From SXIZ01 sp040079795 (GTDB lineage Bacteria; Pseudomonadota; Gammaproteobacteria; Methylococcales; Methylomonadaceae): a DNA stretch of 64,000 bases. The translations under genes were made by a program, and so were the position numbers. Numbering within the stretch: position 1 is the first letter of the stretch; each line of letters begins with the position of its first letter. Under the pieces are notes generated by a model. That model was not told where the DNA came from, made no database searches, and saw only the letters and a list, made by a program, of their open reading frames with translations. Below, piece after piece: positions 26,321 through 35,225 of this stretch. The stretch lies in NCBI GenBank assembly GCA_040079795.1, contig JBEBJQ010000008.1:1-64000 (forward strand), given 5' to 3'.

Positions 26321-26743
26321 CCAGCAAGCCATTGTTGCTACTTGATACGCATATTTGGTTTTGGTGGGTCACAAGCAATTCAAAGCTTCCCAGGCAAATT
26401 GGTCAGGCCATTGAAGCGAATGACCGGCCTATCGGTATTGCTTGCGTTTCGGTTTACGAACTGGTATTCCTGATTCAAAAACAAAAGGATCAACATCGAT
26501 TTACCATTGGACGAATGGTTGCATACCGCGACGGTTGAGGCTGGAATTAAGGTATTTGATACGAGTTATGAGATTGCCTGTCAAGCTGCCATGCTGCCGC
26601 TACATCACGGTGATCCAATGGATCGAATCATTATTGCAGCTACTTTGTGCCACAGTGCATTTTTGGCAAGTGTTGATTCCAAGTTTTCAGCCTATGAGAT
26701 GTTACAAGGAAAATTGATCACCGGAAAGACCAATGTCATATGA
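26317..26743 (+). pseudogene. vapC: PIN-domain (VapC-like) toxin, frameshifted
   Basis: Two frames together make one PIN domain. The first (from ATG 26317) has LLLDTHIWFWW with the first catalytic aspartate and VSVYELVFL with the glutamate, then stops at 26538. The second (from about 26496) continues with DLPLDEWLHTATVEAG, HHGDPMDRIIIAA with the acidic pair, and the end of the domain to 26743. The frames shift by +1 (or -2) near 26490-26500. All catalytic acids are present across the two halves, so the break looks recent or could be a sequencing error. As read, active RNase would not be made. Confidence 0.8.
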
Positions 26744-26756
26744 AGAACAACATACA

Positions 26757-27434
26757 CTACAACCAAGCCTTAGAAGTTAATACCTCTGCACGGGAAAACA
26801 GCACCATTTCAACTTGTTGTAGTGTGATGTCATGCCCAATTTTAGTGGCACTATTTTTTAATAGTGCGTTGTATTCGGAATAGAAGGTTTTTCTATTGGC
26901 TGCTGCCCACCCATTATTTACTGTAATTTTTGCACCGCTGGTTGCCGACACTATAGTTGTATTGCGGCTTGGCAAATCAGGGAAATAGCGTGGCTTAGAG
27001 ACCGCTTTTATTTTCTGAATCGCATTGAGCGATGCCGATACCCTGGCATCATAAATGGCGTAGCGTTCGGGGCCTCTGATGCTGAGTGCCTTTGACCAAG
27101 ATGCAATGCCGGTGGTTCCTCTGGCTATCAGCTGTTCTGCTGTAGCCGTTGCGTATAAATCAAGCGTTTGGGGTTGATTGGTTCTTACGCCACCCCATTG
27201 AGTAATGTACCATTCGCATAGATTACGCCGCTGCGCTGTTGTAGAATTAATCCAGTTGTCGTGTAATGCCTGCCGCAAAGCGATATTTTTTGCAAGCCAA
27301 CTTTCAGTATTGAAAGTCATCACAATTGGCAGGTTATCCACTGGGAATCTCCATTGATAATCATTTTCCAGATTACCGATATGTTCAGCAATATATTCTG
27401 TTACTGCGTCTTCAAATGACATTGTTAATACCAT
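26757..27434 (-). CDS. Hypothetical protein, 225 residues
   Basis: I do not recognise a named family. The protein is soluble, with a central block (TTGIASWSKALSIRGPERYAI, then YDARVSASLNAIQ) that looks like the core of a conserved domain: tryptophan, arginine and aspartate are spaced as in a structured active site or binding site. The C-terminal part is helical. Start may be 27434 or ATG 27422; neither has a good ribosome site. It lies tail-to-tail with the PIN toxin and downstream of the collagen-like gene inside the accessory island of the cobalamin region, so a mobile or defence-linked role is possible but unsupported. Confidence 0.6.
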   Translation of the reverse strand: MVLTMSFEDAVTEYIAEHIGNLENDYQWRFPVDNLPIVMTFNTESWLAKNIALRQALHDNWINSTTAQRRNLCEWYITQWGGVRTNQPQTLDLYATATAEQLIARGTTGIASWSKALSIRGPERYAIYDARVSASLNAIQKIKAVSKPRYFPDLPSRNTTIVSATSGAKITVNNGWAAANRKTFYSEYNALLKNSATKIGHDITLQQVEMVLFSRAEVLTSKAWL

Positions 27435-27569
27435 TTTTAATGTTTTTATAGTAAAGCTAACCGGGCGCGGTTTATGAAAGCCTCAATAGTAATGAAAATT
27501 TCAATAAGTGTGCGACGGTTAGGTTGAATGCGATTGCAATTGCAAGAGTTATCAATATGTTTTTTAATA

Positions 27570-27593
27570 GGTGGGCAAAACCGCCTGCCCACC
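27570..27593 (-). terminator. Hairpin after the collagen-like gene
   Basis: A perfect 8-bp GC-rich stem (GGTGGGCA / TGCCCACC) with an 8-base loop lies 20 bases beyond the stop of the collagen-like gene. There is no T tract on the minus strand side, so it may act as a weak terminator or protect the 3' end. Confidence 0.4.
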
Positions 27594-27612
27594 CGTTAAA
27601 ACAACTTAATGA

Positions 27613-28898
27613 TTAAAAAGCCCTAACACAACGCACTCTATTCGTCATGTTTTTATCGTTACCACCTTGAGCATATTGGTTGAAAGTATTAGCACCCGCT
27701 TTACTGCCCAGAGAACCATTCATGTTTTTGGTATCTAATTCTGTAGAACTCCAATAAATTTCTTTATGATTAAAACCACTGGTAGCCGAATTGCCGTCGC
27801 CTTCTAAAATTTTCTCTACAAGATAATCCTGACTAATTAGTAAATTTAGTTCGGATGTAGCTGGTAGATACCATCCACTAAAACCATTGTTCGTATAATC
27901 ATTGCATAGCTTGGCTGCACTGGTAGTATGACCTGGCTGTGCAATAATAGCAGCCGTATTAGCTTGTCCGTTACTATAACTTTGTGCTGCTGCACCAATG
28001 AGTATGCCTTCGTAAACACTTGTATGGTTTTGACAAAGTGTACAGTCATAATATGTTTCTACTATGGTGCCCGTATTAGTCCATGCTGCTGAAGAAGCGA
28101 TATCCGCTAAAGAAGCTATCAAACCATGTTCAACCCCGGCAATTTTATAGACACTGACGACAATACCGCCGCCGTATAGATCGCCCAGCGCATGACTAAA
28201 ACCACCGCTGCCACCTGTGCCACTGTCCCCTTTTTCTCCCTTAGCGCCAGTATCGCCTTTATCCCCCTTGTCACCTTTTTCGCCTTTAGCACTCGCGCCA
28301 CCGCTGGTACCCGCAGGGCCGGTTAAGCCGATTGGGCCTTGCGCGCCGGTTGCACCTTTCTCCCCTTTGTCGCCTTTAGCACCCGTTGCGCCGGTATCGC
28401 CTTTGTCACCCTTAGCCGTTGCAGTACCGGGTATGCCCTGGTTAAAAATAACTTTAGTTTCCGCGCCATTACTATAGGAGCTGCTGCTTAAGCCGGTGAC
28501 GGTAAATTGTAACGGGGTGGTATTGGTTTTTAACAACACCAGGTTATGGCTAAGCAGGCTGTTTTGCATCAGCTTAGGGATAATCACTTTGCCATCGCTG
28601 CCGGTAAAAACCGCATCTTCGTTGCGCGCGGCGCTAAAGGTATTGGCCAGTTGAAAAATCTGCCCGCCATACAGTGGCTGGCTATCCAATGCCCTTAAGA
28701 GCGCACCGGCACTGCCGCTATTACTGCCATCGTTATTAACCACGGTTACGCTATCCAGAAAAATTTGTCCGGGTAAGCCAGTTGCCGGGCTAATATATTC
28801 AGCCGCTTGCGCTACCCCCCCCCGCAGATTAGGGCAGTCAAGGCCATTGCCAGTGTGGTACGGAGGGTTTGTAAAGGCTGGTGTTGTGTTTGTTTCAT
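27613..28898 (-). CDS. Collagen-like surface protein with Lcl/DUF1566 C-terminal domain, frame broken in a G9 tract
   Basis: ATG 28898, after AAAGGA, starts a signal peptide that runs into nine G residues (C9 on the plus strand at 28815-28823) and then a stop. One more G (or two fewer) would join it in frame to the long 27613-28743 frame, giving a normal AQA-type cleavage site and a complete secreted protein. That protein has an N-terminal domain (about 110 residues), about 25 Gly-X-Y triplets rich in KGD/KGE, and a C-terminal domain like Legionella Lcl (GWYLPATSELNLL, YWSSTE, RVRCVRAF). Such proteins bind host or matrix polysaccharides. As read, the gene is OFF; the tract suggests phase variation or a homopolymer miscount. 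Confidence 0.82.
28815..28823 (-). repeat. G9 homopolymer in signal-peptide region
   Basis: Nine consecutive G (minus strand) lie between codons for LIC and VAQAA of the collagen-like gene. Length 10 or 7 restores the frame; length 9 gives an immediate TAG. Confidence 0.9.
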
Positions 28899-29221
28899 AA
28901 AAATCCTTTCGTTAATGGGGGGGGATTGAGTATCCGCAAGTTAATAACCTGCCGAAAATAACCGGGCCGCTTTATGCCTTGTCTCTTACGCCCTTGCAGA
29001 GGGGACAAGAGATCAATGTTATTCGTACAGGTTATTTGATTGGCGCTCTGGTACACTATTGTGATCTGAAACCACTTGATCGCTAAAAGCTTAGTAGGAA
29101 ACGCCTAAATAACAATGCCGTAGCTAAAAATTTCACGTTTTTGTCGATTTTAAACATCACCTGCTTTTATTTTTTAGATCAATACCGCCTCCGTAGTGGG
29201 CACAGCGTATTAAAAACCAGC
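28899..29221. other. 323-bp intergenic region with a C8 tract
   Basis: The gap lies between the divergent collagen-like and cobS genes. It contains a second homopolymer, G8 on plus / C8 on minus at 28917-28924, about 20 bases before the collagen-like start, and a short hairpin (CTTGTC / GACAAG, near 28979-29010). No cobalamin riboswitch signature is present before cobS. Confidence 0.6.
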
Positions 29222-29968
29222 ATGCCGCAATTAAAACTTTTCTGCTTAGCCCTCAGCTTTTATACCCGTGTACCCAGCCCGATTGCCCTGGATTATCAGG
29301 GTTTACCTAAAGCCACGGTTTATTTACCCTTAATTGGATGGTTGGTCGGCGCTATTACTGCAATGGGCTTTATTCTGGCGGATTATTATTGGTCACAAGC
29401 ATCGGCGGTCATTCTGGCAATCAGTGTGGGTATTATGTTGACCGGTGCGTTTCATGAAGATGGCTTTGCCGATGCGTGTGACGGTTTTGGGGGCGGCTAC
29501 ACCAAACAGCGCATTTTAGAAATCATGAAAGATTCAAGCCTTGGCGTTTATGGCTGTTTAGGTTTGTTGCTGCTGTTGTTATTGAAAGTGAGCCTTTTGA
29601 ATGAAGCAAAAGCCAGCGCCGTGCCGTTCATCCTGCTGGCAGGGCATAGCTTTAGCCGTTTAGCCCCGTTATTGTTAATGCAACGCTACACATACGCCCG
29701 TGAAAACGATAGCAAAGCCGCTGCTGCGGTTTATAAACCTGCTTTGGTAGAATTGATTTTTGCTGGGGTTGTCGCGCTTTTGCCGTTGCTGTTACTACCA
29801 TGGCGGTGTTTTTTAGCGGTGCTACCCGTCATCGGGGTTAATTATTATCTGGGTAGTTATTTTTACCGGCATATTGGTGGCTACACGGGCGATTGCCTGG
29901 GCGCCAGCCAACAAGTTGCCGAAGTGGTTTTTTATTTAAGCGTAACGGCTTTATGGACATTTATTTAA
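29222..29968 (+). CDS. cobS: Adenosylcobinamide-GDP ribazoletransferase (cobalamin synthase)
   Basis: CobS joins alpha-ribazole (phosphate) to adenosylcobinamide-GDP in the inner membrane. ATG 29222 gives 248 residues, the usual length; upstream extension is not conserved. Early motifs are LSFYTRVPSP and TVYLPLIGWLVGA; the acidic metal-binding GAFHEDGFADACDGFGGG lies near residue 80 and KDSSLGVYG near 110. Several membrane helices follow. It opens a tight run cobS-cobC-cobD-cobQ-cbiB-cobU with overlapping ends. Confidence 0.95.
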   Translation: MPQLKLFCLALSFYTRVPSPIALDYQGLPKATVYLPLIGWLVGAITAMGFILADYYWSQASAVILAISVGIMLTGAFHEDGFADACDGFGGGYTKQRILEIMKDSSLGVYGCLGLLLLLLLKVSLLNEAKASAVPFILLAGHSFSRLAPLLLMQRYTYARENDSKAAAAVYKPALVELIFAGVVALLPLLLLPWRCFLAVLPVIGVNYYLGSYFYRHIGGYTGDCLGASQQVAEVVFYLSVTALWTFI

Positions 29969-30516
29969 TTCGCCACACCCAAACCAATACTTTGCCAGGA
30001 CTCTGCTATGGACAAAGTGAAGTGGGGCTGGCGGATAGCTTTGCAGCAGAATGTCGGTGTTTAGCTGAAAAACTGCCTGAACGTAAGCCTGATTGTGTGG
30101 TGTTCAGTAGTCCTTTATTACGCTGTACACAGCTTGCCGAAACTTTTTCTACCAATATCAAAAGAGATGCACGGTTGTTGGAACTAAATTTTGGCGATTG
30201 GGAAATGCGTCGCTTTGATGACCTTGATACAGATACTGTAAAGCATTGGGCAGAACATTTTGTAAAGGTTGCGCCACCTAACGGTGAAAGTTTTAGCGAT
30301 TTAGTCATGCGTGCCGGAGATTTTTGGCAGGACTTATTAAAAGCTGACGCAGAACAGGTTTTGGTTATTACCCATGCGGGCGTAATACGTGCGTTTTTAG
30401 GGCATATATTAGAGCTGCCGCTCGCCAATGCATTTCAATTTAAGGTTGAGGCAGGGTCGGTACATAAACTTCAAGTGCTACATTCATATACTTCTATTCA
30501 TTATTTAAATCACTAA
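29953..30516 (+). CDS. cobC: Alpha-ribazole-5'-phosphate phosphatase (histidine phosphatase)
   Basis: ATG 29953 gives the classic N-terminus MDIYLIRHTQT with the catalytic RH pair. The 187-residue protein has the second histidine in ITHAGVIRAFLG near residue 140 and an LNFGDWEMR segment typical of CobC. It overlaps the end of cobS by 16 bases. It removes the phosphate from alpha-ribazole-phosphate or from cobalamin-phosphate in the last step of nucleotide-loop assembly. Confidence 0.93.
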   Translation: MDIYLIRHTQTNTLPGLCYGQSEVGLADSFAAECRCLAEKLPERKPDCVVFSSPLLRCTQLAETFSTNIKRDARLLELNFGDWEMRRFDDLDTDTVKHWAEHFVKVAPPNGESFSDLVMRAGDFWQDLLKADAEQVLVITHAGVIRAFLGHILELPLANAFQFKVEAGSVHKLQVLHSYTSIHYLNH

Positions 30517-30517
30517 T

Positions 30518-31537
30518 ATGAAACATGGCGGCAATATTGTGCAGTTTGCACAGCAGCTTGGTTGTCTTCCGGAGGAGGTGCTGGACTTTTCAGCGAATAT
30601 CAATCCAAAGCAAGCAGTTGATATTAGCAGTTTACAGCACGTTGCATTGGGCCCTTATAGTGATCCTGACTATAGCCTGTTAAAACAAGCGATTCAACAG
30701 CGTTATCCAACTGCACCAGATGTCAATATTGAGCTATTTAATGGCGCAAGTGCTGCGATTTTTGCCTTGTTACGCTGGTTGCAACCCGCAGATTTAGTTC
30801 TATATGCGCCGTTATACGTAGAATACGCCGCTATAGCCGGACAGTTGGGTTGCCGGGTACAAACCATTAACCGTTTTACTGGTAATTTAACTGAGGTTCC
30901 CAAGGGGAGCACCGTGGTGTTTGTTAATCCGTCTACGCCGGATGGCCAGCTTTACGGGATGCTGCCGCTATTAGCTGCGTGGCAAGCCGCCGACTGCACT
31001 ATTATTATCGACGAATCCTTTTTGGATTTCTGTGAGGCTGAATCCGTTGCTGATCATATCGTAAGCTACGCTAAACTATTTGTGATTAAATCGTTAAGCA
31101 AATTCTATGGCTGTGCGGGTATTCGGATCGGTTTTATTCAGGCAACATCAGAAAAAATTCAAGCGTTAAAACAACTTGAACCCGCCTGGAAATTATCCAC
31201 TCTGGATATGGTGTATATGCAGCAAGCACTTGCCAATATTGGCTTTATTACCCAAACGCGTCAGGAAAACACAAGGCTACGCGCGTTATTAGAGCAGGTT
31301 TTGCATTTGTCAGGTTTGTTCGCAGAAATTTATCCAGGGCAGGCGAATTTTCTTTTGACACGCTTATGTAATAATAGTGACGGTCACCAATTACAACAAC
31401 AATTGGCGAAAGACCATATCCTTATCCGGATCTGTGATAATTTTGCTTTTTTGGATAAAAGTTATGTACGTTTTGCGGTAAAAACCGAACCCGCCATCAA
31501 TGCACTTGCCCACAGTTTAAAAGGAATTTGTTTGTGA
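30518..31537 (+). CDS. cobD: L-threonine-O-3-phosphate decarboxylase
   Basis: This PLP fold type I enzyme (339 residues) makes aminopropanol phosphate, the linker between the corrin ring and the nucleotide. Visible motifs are HGGNIVQFAQQLG at the start, DFSANINP near 23, IIIDESFLDFCE near 160 and the PLP-lysine segment VIKSLSKFYGCAGIRIGF near 190. It starts one base after cobC stops and its stop overlaps the start of cobQ (GTGA). It is named cobC in Pseudomonas nomenclature. Confidence 0.93.
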   Translation: MKHGGNIVQFAQQLGCLPEEVLDFSANINPKQAVDISSLQHVALGPYSDPDYSLLKQAIQQRYPTAPDVNIELFNGASAAIFALLRWLQPADLVLYAPLYVEYAAIAGQLGCRVQTINRFTGNLTEVPKGSTVVFVNPSTPDGQLYGMLPLLAAWQAADCTIIIDESFLDFCEAESVADHIVSYAKLFVIKSLSKFYGCAGIRIGFIQATSEKIQALKQLEPAWKLSTLDMVYMQQALANIGFITQTRQENTRLRALLEQVLHLSGLFAEIYPGQANFLLTRLCNNSDGHQLQQQLAKDHILIRICDNFAFLDKSYVRFAVKTEPAINALAHSLKGICL

Positions 31538-32943
31538 AACCCTTAGCCATCTTTGGCACCAGTTCAGATGCAGGTAAAACCTCAATAACCATGGCGTTAT
31601 GCCGTATTTTTGCCGATCGGGGGATAAAAGTTGCGCCGTTTAAAGCGCAAAATGTTTCCAATAATTCTGCCGTAACCGTTGAAGGGAGGGAGATTTCCAG
31701 GGCGCAATGTTTGCAGGCAGAAGCCGCCAGAGTAGAGCCCAGTTATCGCTTTAACCCGGTTTTGCTGAAATCCCACGGTAAATCTTCAGTGCAAGTCATC
31801 CTTAACGGCTTGGTTTATCAGAACCAAACTATAGCGGATTACTACGCTGAAATGGATGCTTTAAAATACGAGGTGCAACAATCCTTTACGCAGCTCCTGC
31901 AAGACTATGAATTGGTAATTGCAGAGGGAGCTGGCTCTCCGGTGGAACTTAATTTACTGCACAAAGACCTTTCCAATACCTTTATCGCCAAGACCTTTAA
32001 CACCCAAAATATTCTGGTCGCGGATATTGAGCGCGGCGGCGTGTTTGCTTCCATTTATGGTACCTTGGAGTTGATGGATCCTGTTATGCGCAGCAATCTT
32101 ATCGGCGTGGTAGTCAATAAATTCCGGGGCGACCGGCGCTTTTTTGATGAAGGTGAAAAAATCATTACCGAACGTTTTGGCGTGCCGGTATTAGGGGTGT
32201 TGCCATTTCATCCTTTGAATATCGACATGGAGGATTCGCAGTCATTGCAGAACTATCAACAACGTTTAACGGCGGTCAAAATTAGGGTTGGCGTGATTGC
32301 TTATCCCGGTTTAAGCAATTATAACGATCTGGATGTGTTGATGGCTGATCCTGAACTCGTGGTTGAATTGATCCATAGCTATAGACCGTTAGGGCAATTT
32401 GATATGCTGCTGCTTCCGGGTAGTAAAACCGTGATTCGCGATTTGCAATGGCTTAAACAGCAGGGTTTATTTAAGGAAATTAAAACCTTTAATAAGCCGT
32501 TATTTGGATTGTGTGGCGGATTTCAGATGCTTTGCACCAAATTAAATGACCCGGATGCCTTAGAGCATGATACCCCTGGCAAAGAAACCGGCCTGAATTT
32601 TATTTACGATACGGTTACCTACGAAAGCCCTAAAATCCTCAGGCGGGGTCTGTATCCCTTGTTTTCTCAGCAAGCCATAAAAGGCTACGAAATTCATAGC
32701 GGACGTATGGATAAATACCCTTTATATTATCAGCGCGATCTGGTCGCAGGTACGCATGTGCATGGTGTATTTGATGATGACAGCTTTCGTACTGATTATT
32801 TTAAAGCGATTAATCCAGAGTATCAGGGCTATCAATACGCAGAGTACCGGGAATCGCAAATCCAGGGCTTTGCCGATATGGTGGCGAAAAGTTTGGATAT
32901 TGATGTTATTTTACGGGCGTTACAAGTAACCCATGAATTTTGA
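31534..32943 (+). CDS. cobQ: Cobyric acid synthase
   Basis: CobQ (CbiP) amidates four side chains of adenosylcobyrinate a,c-diamide. The 469-residue protein begins at GTG 31534, which follows AAGGAA at good spacing and overlaps the cobD stop. It has a P-loop FGTSSDAGKT (residues 6-15), FKAQNVSNNSAVT near 37, a DIERGGVFASIYGT segment near 165 and a glutaminase domain with the nucleophile in GLCGGFQML near 330 and HGVFDDD near 410. Confidence 0.96.
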   Translation: MKPLAIFGTSSDAGKTSITMALCRIFADRGIKVAPFKAQNVSNNSAVTVEGREISRAQCLQAEAARVEPSYRFNPVLLKSHGKSSVQVILNGLVYQNQTIADYYAEMDALKYEVQQSFTQLLQDYELVIAEGAGSPVELNLLHKDLSNTFIAKTFNTQNILVADIERGGVFASIYGTLELMDPVMRSNLIGVVVNKFRGDRRFFDEGEKIITERFGVPVLGVLPFHPLNIDMEDSQSLQNYQQRLTAVKIRVGVIAYPGLSNYNDLDVLMADPELVVELIHSYRPLGQFDMLLLPGSKTVIRDLQWLKQQGLFKEIKTFNKPLFGLCGGFQMLCTKLNDPDALEHDTPGKETGLNFIYDTVTYESPKILRRGLYPLFSQQAIKGYEIHSGRMDKYPLYYQRDLVAGTHVHGVFDDDSFRTDYFKAINPEYQGYQYAEYRESQIQGFADMVAKSLDIDVILRALQVTHEF

Positions 32944-33829
32944 ATTAGCCTTGTTAGCTTATTTGTTTGATAAGCTGTTCGGTGAATTTCCCTGCAAACA
33001 CCCGGTGATGTTTATGGGGGATTTTATTAGCGCTTTTGAGCGGCGGTTTTATCGGGATAATAGCTTATCCGGGGCAATTTTGGTGCTGAGCTTAATCGCT
33101 TTGACCTTATTGGTAAGCCTTGTACTCCTGTATTTCTGTGACTTATTGCCAACACCATTAGCTATGCTTGTTTTAGCGCTATTGGCGTCCACCGGACTTG
33201 CGATGAATATGTTGCATCGCAGTGTTGCCGGTATTTTAAGTGCTGAAAACCCCAAACAAGCGCTAAGTTATCTGGTTAGCCGCGATACGGACGAGATGGC
33301 TGAATCTGATGTTTATAAGGCGGCTCTTGAAACCTGGGCAGAAAACTTGAGTGATGGCGTCATTGCGCCTTTACTCTATTTATTGCTGTTCGGTTTGCCG
33401 GGTATAGTAGTCTACAAAGCCATCAATACTTTGGATTCTATGATTGCCTATAAAACGGATCGTTATTTTAATTTTGGTAAGACCGCCGCAATTTTGGATG
33501 ATATTGCCAATTATATTCCGGCACGCATAACTGCATTATTGATTGTGTTATTGGCAAAAGATAAATGCCACGCCTGGCAATGTGTAATCCGCGATGGCAA
33601 TAAACTGGAAAGTCCCAACGCCGGTTTCCCGATTGCCGCGCTGGCAGGGGCTTTAGGCGTTGCACTTGGCGGTGATACGCGTTATCACGGCCAGATAAAA
33701 CATAAGCCTAGCTTAGGCTTAGCCAATAATCATATCAACCAAATGACGGTAACTAACGCTTTAGCGATGAGAACCCCGATTGATATTATCGTGCTCAGTG
33801 TATTAGCCGCTGGTGCGTTACTCACATGA
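32933..33829 (+). CDS. cbiB: Adenosylcobinamide-phosphate synthase
   Basis: CbiB attaches aminopropanol phosphate to cobyric acid in the inner membrane. The 298-residue protein has multiple hydrophobic helices, LFGEFPCKHPVMFMG near the N-terminus, the conserved RDTDEMAESDVYKAALETWAE segment near 120 (active-site loop) and SPNAGFPIAALAGALGV near 225. It overlaps cobQ by eleven bases and its own end overlaps cobU by four. Confidence 0.94.
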   Translation: MNFELALLAYLFDKLFGEFPCKHPVMFMGDFISAFERRFYRDNSLSGAILVLSLIALTLLVSLVLLYFCDLLPTPLAMLVLALLASTGLAMNMLHRSVAGILSAENPKQALSYLVSRDTDEMAESDVYKAALETWAENLSDGVIAPLLYLLLFGLPGIVVYKAINTLDSMIAYKTDRYFNFGKTAAILDDIANYIPARITALLIVLLAKDKCHAWQCVIRDGNKLESPNAGFPIAALAGALGVALGGDTRYHGQIKHKPSLGLANNHINQMTVTNALAMRTPIDIIVLSVLAAGALLT

Positions 33830-34323
33830 AAAGCTTATTTATAGGCGGTATTAAAAGCGGTAAATCCCGATTAGCGGAAGACTATATCCTGCAAAACTCA
33901 TCGAATACTAAACCTTATTATCTAGCCACTACCGAATTTATTGATGCTGAAATGCAGGAACGAATTCACATTCATCAACAACGCCGTCAGGAACGGTTCA
34001 TCACCCTGGAGGCCCCCACCAAACTGTTTGCTACCCTGCAAAACTGCCAACAGCCGGTGCTAGTGGAATGTGTGTCCATGTGGTTGAATAACTTGCTCTT
34101 TCATCAAATCCCTACCGATGCCATTTTGCAGGAACTGGAAGCGGTTATGCAGCTCCCACTGGATTTGGTATTGGTACATAATGAAGTCGGCTTAGGCATC
34201 ATTCCCGATAACCCCTTGGCGCGTCAGTTTGTGGATTTATCCGGTAAAGCCGCCCAACTCATGGGAGCAGCGTGCGAGCAGGTGTTTTTTTGCAGTGCGG
34301 GTTTGCGGATGCGGATGAAGTAA
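33826..34323 (+). CDS. cobU: Bifunctional adenosylcobinamide kinase/guanylyltransferase
   Basis: CobU phosphorylates adenosylcobinamide and transfers GMP to it. The 165-residue protein has P-loop GGIKSGKSRLAE (residues 7-18), the guanylylated-histidine region HIHQQRRQERFITLEAP near 45, VECVSMWLNNLL near 85 and VHNEVGLGIIPDNPLARQF near 125. The C-terminus reads LRMRMK rather than the usual GLPLKLK-like end, a minor difference. It ends the cobalamin run and converges on comF. Confidence 0.94.
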   Translation: MKSLFIGGIKSGKSRLAEDYILQNSSNTKPYYLATTEFIDAEMQERIHIHQQRRQERFITLEAPTKLFATLQNCQQPVLVECVSMWLNNLLFHQIPTDAILQELEAVMQLPLDLVLVHNEVGLGIIPDNPLARQFVDLSGKAAQLMGAACEQVFFCSAGLRMRMK

Positions 34324-34406
34324 GTTTTAACATTATTCTAAAAAATCCAAAGCTGTATTTACTGGGCAGTAAACACGCACCTGAAATTTTCTGGCGAAAA
34401 CCTAAC

Positions 34407-35108
34407 TTACGCGCGTGCGCAGACCCAAGCATCCACCCGTTCTACGCCCGATTTTTTTAAAACGGTAGCTAGCTCGTGTAGCGTTGAGCCAGTGGTCATT
34501 ACATCATCCAATATAACCACATGCCGGAATGGGATGGGTTTAACTTGCATAAAGCTGTTACGGACATTTTTATGCCGCTGAGCTCGGGTTAAGCCAGTTT
34601 GGTGTGGGGTGTCGCGGTGCCGGATACAATGCTTCAGTAACAAAGGGAGGTTAAGTTGTTTAGCGATAATTTTTGCAATTTCTATACTTTGATTAAAGCC
34701 GCGTTCCCTGAAGCGTTTGGGATGCAGCGGCATGGGAATAATGGCTTCGGGAGGTTCGGTTTTTTCGCTTAAGGCTTCCGCTATTAATAACCCAAGTAGT
34801 CTGGCATGTTTATACTGCGCATTAAATTTTAACTGGGTAATTAGATAGCGGATAGCGTGTTGATGCTTAAATACCGCGACAGTGCTATCAAATGCCGGTA
34901 ATTGGTGCTGACAGTCACCGCAGGGAATGCTGATGGGACTGGTGTCCGGTAAGCTAACTGCGCAGCGGATGCATTGGTGTTGTGCCCATGGCAGATGGCT
35001 ATAGCAGTCGTAACAAATGTCCCAGTGATTAAAACCGGGGTTATTGCATAAAATGCAGGTGGGCGGCAGGAGTGAATCCTGTATAATATTAAGCCAGTTG
35101 TTTACCAT
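34407..35108 (-). CDS. comF: ComF-family phosphoribosyltransferase-like protein
   Basis: The 233-residue protein has two N-terminal zinc-ribbon cysteine groups (CILC with CYDC, and CIRC with CGDC), then a type I phosphoribosyltransferase domain with RGFNQSIEIAK near 135 and the PRPP loop VVILDDVMTTGST near 200. ComF is required for natural transformation in Haemophilus and Bacillus and has a wider recombination-related role. It is transcribed divergently from bioB across 117 bases, the common gammaproteobacterial arrangement beside bio genes. Confidence 0.92.
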   Translation of the reverse strand: MVNNWLNIIQDSLLPPTCILCNNPGFNHWDICYDCYSHLPWAQHQCIRCAVSLPDTSPISIPCGDCQHQLPAFDSTVAVFKHQHAIRYLITQLKFNAQYKHARLLGLLIAEALSEKTEPPEAIIPMPLHPKRFRERGFNQSIEIAKIIAKQLNLPLLLKHCIRHRDTPHQTGLTRAQRHKNVRNSFMQVKPIPFRHVVILDDVMTTGSTLHELATVLKKSGVERVDAWVCARA

Positions 35109-35194
35109 TTCTATCTTAAAAAAGTTGACGAAGGTGGTGAGCTGTTGCTTAAAAGCCTCGTAGGTGGGGTAAGTTGTCGCTAACCTGATTGACA

Positions 35195-35203
35195 GGTTTA
35201 CAT
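35195..35203 (+). promoter_or_regulatory. Possible BirA half-site before bioB
   Basis: GGTTTACAT at 35195-35203 matches the right half of the BirA operator (GGTTTACAA). A good left half (TTGTAAACC) is not found at the expected distance, so this is only a candidate, about 23 bases before the bioB start. Confidence 0.25.
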
Positions 35204-35225
35204 TATAAAGCCGGAGATTAACAGA

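Noticed and set aside
28217..28477. Proline-rich plus-strand frame of 86 codons
   Set aside because: It is the antisense shadow of the Gly-X-Y collagen-like repeats, which give Pro-Leu-Ser repeats on the other strand.
28899..29221. Possible second cobalamin riboswitch before cobS
   Set aside because: No B12 box, no GCCGAGGC-type block and no AACGGGAA-type element could be found by eye.
34272..34460. 62-codon frame overlapping the end of cobU
   Set aside because: It starts inside cobU and runs into the antisense of comF without any domain features.
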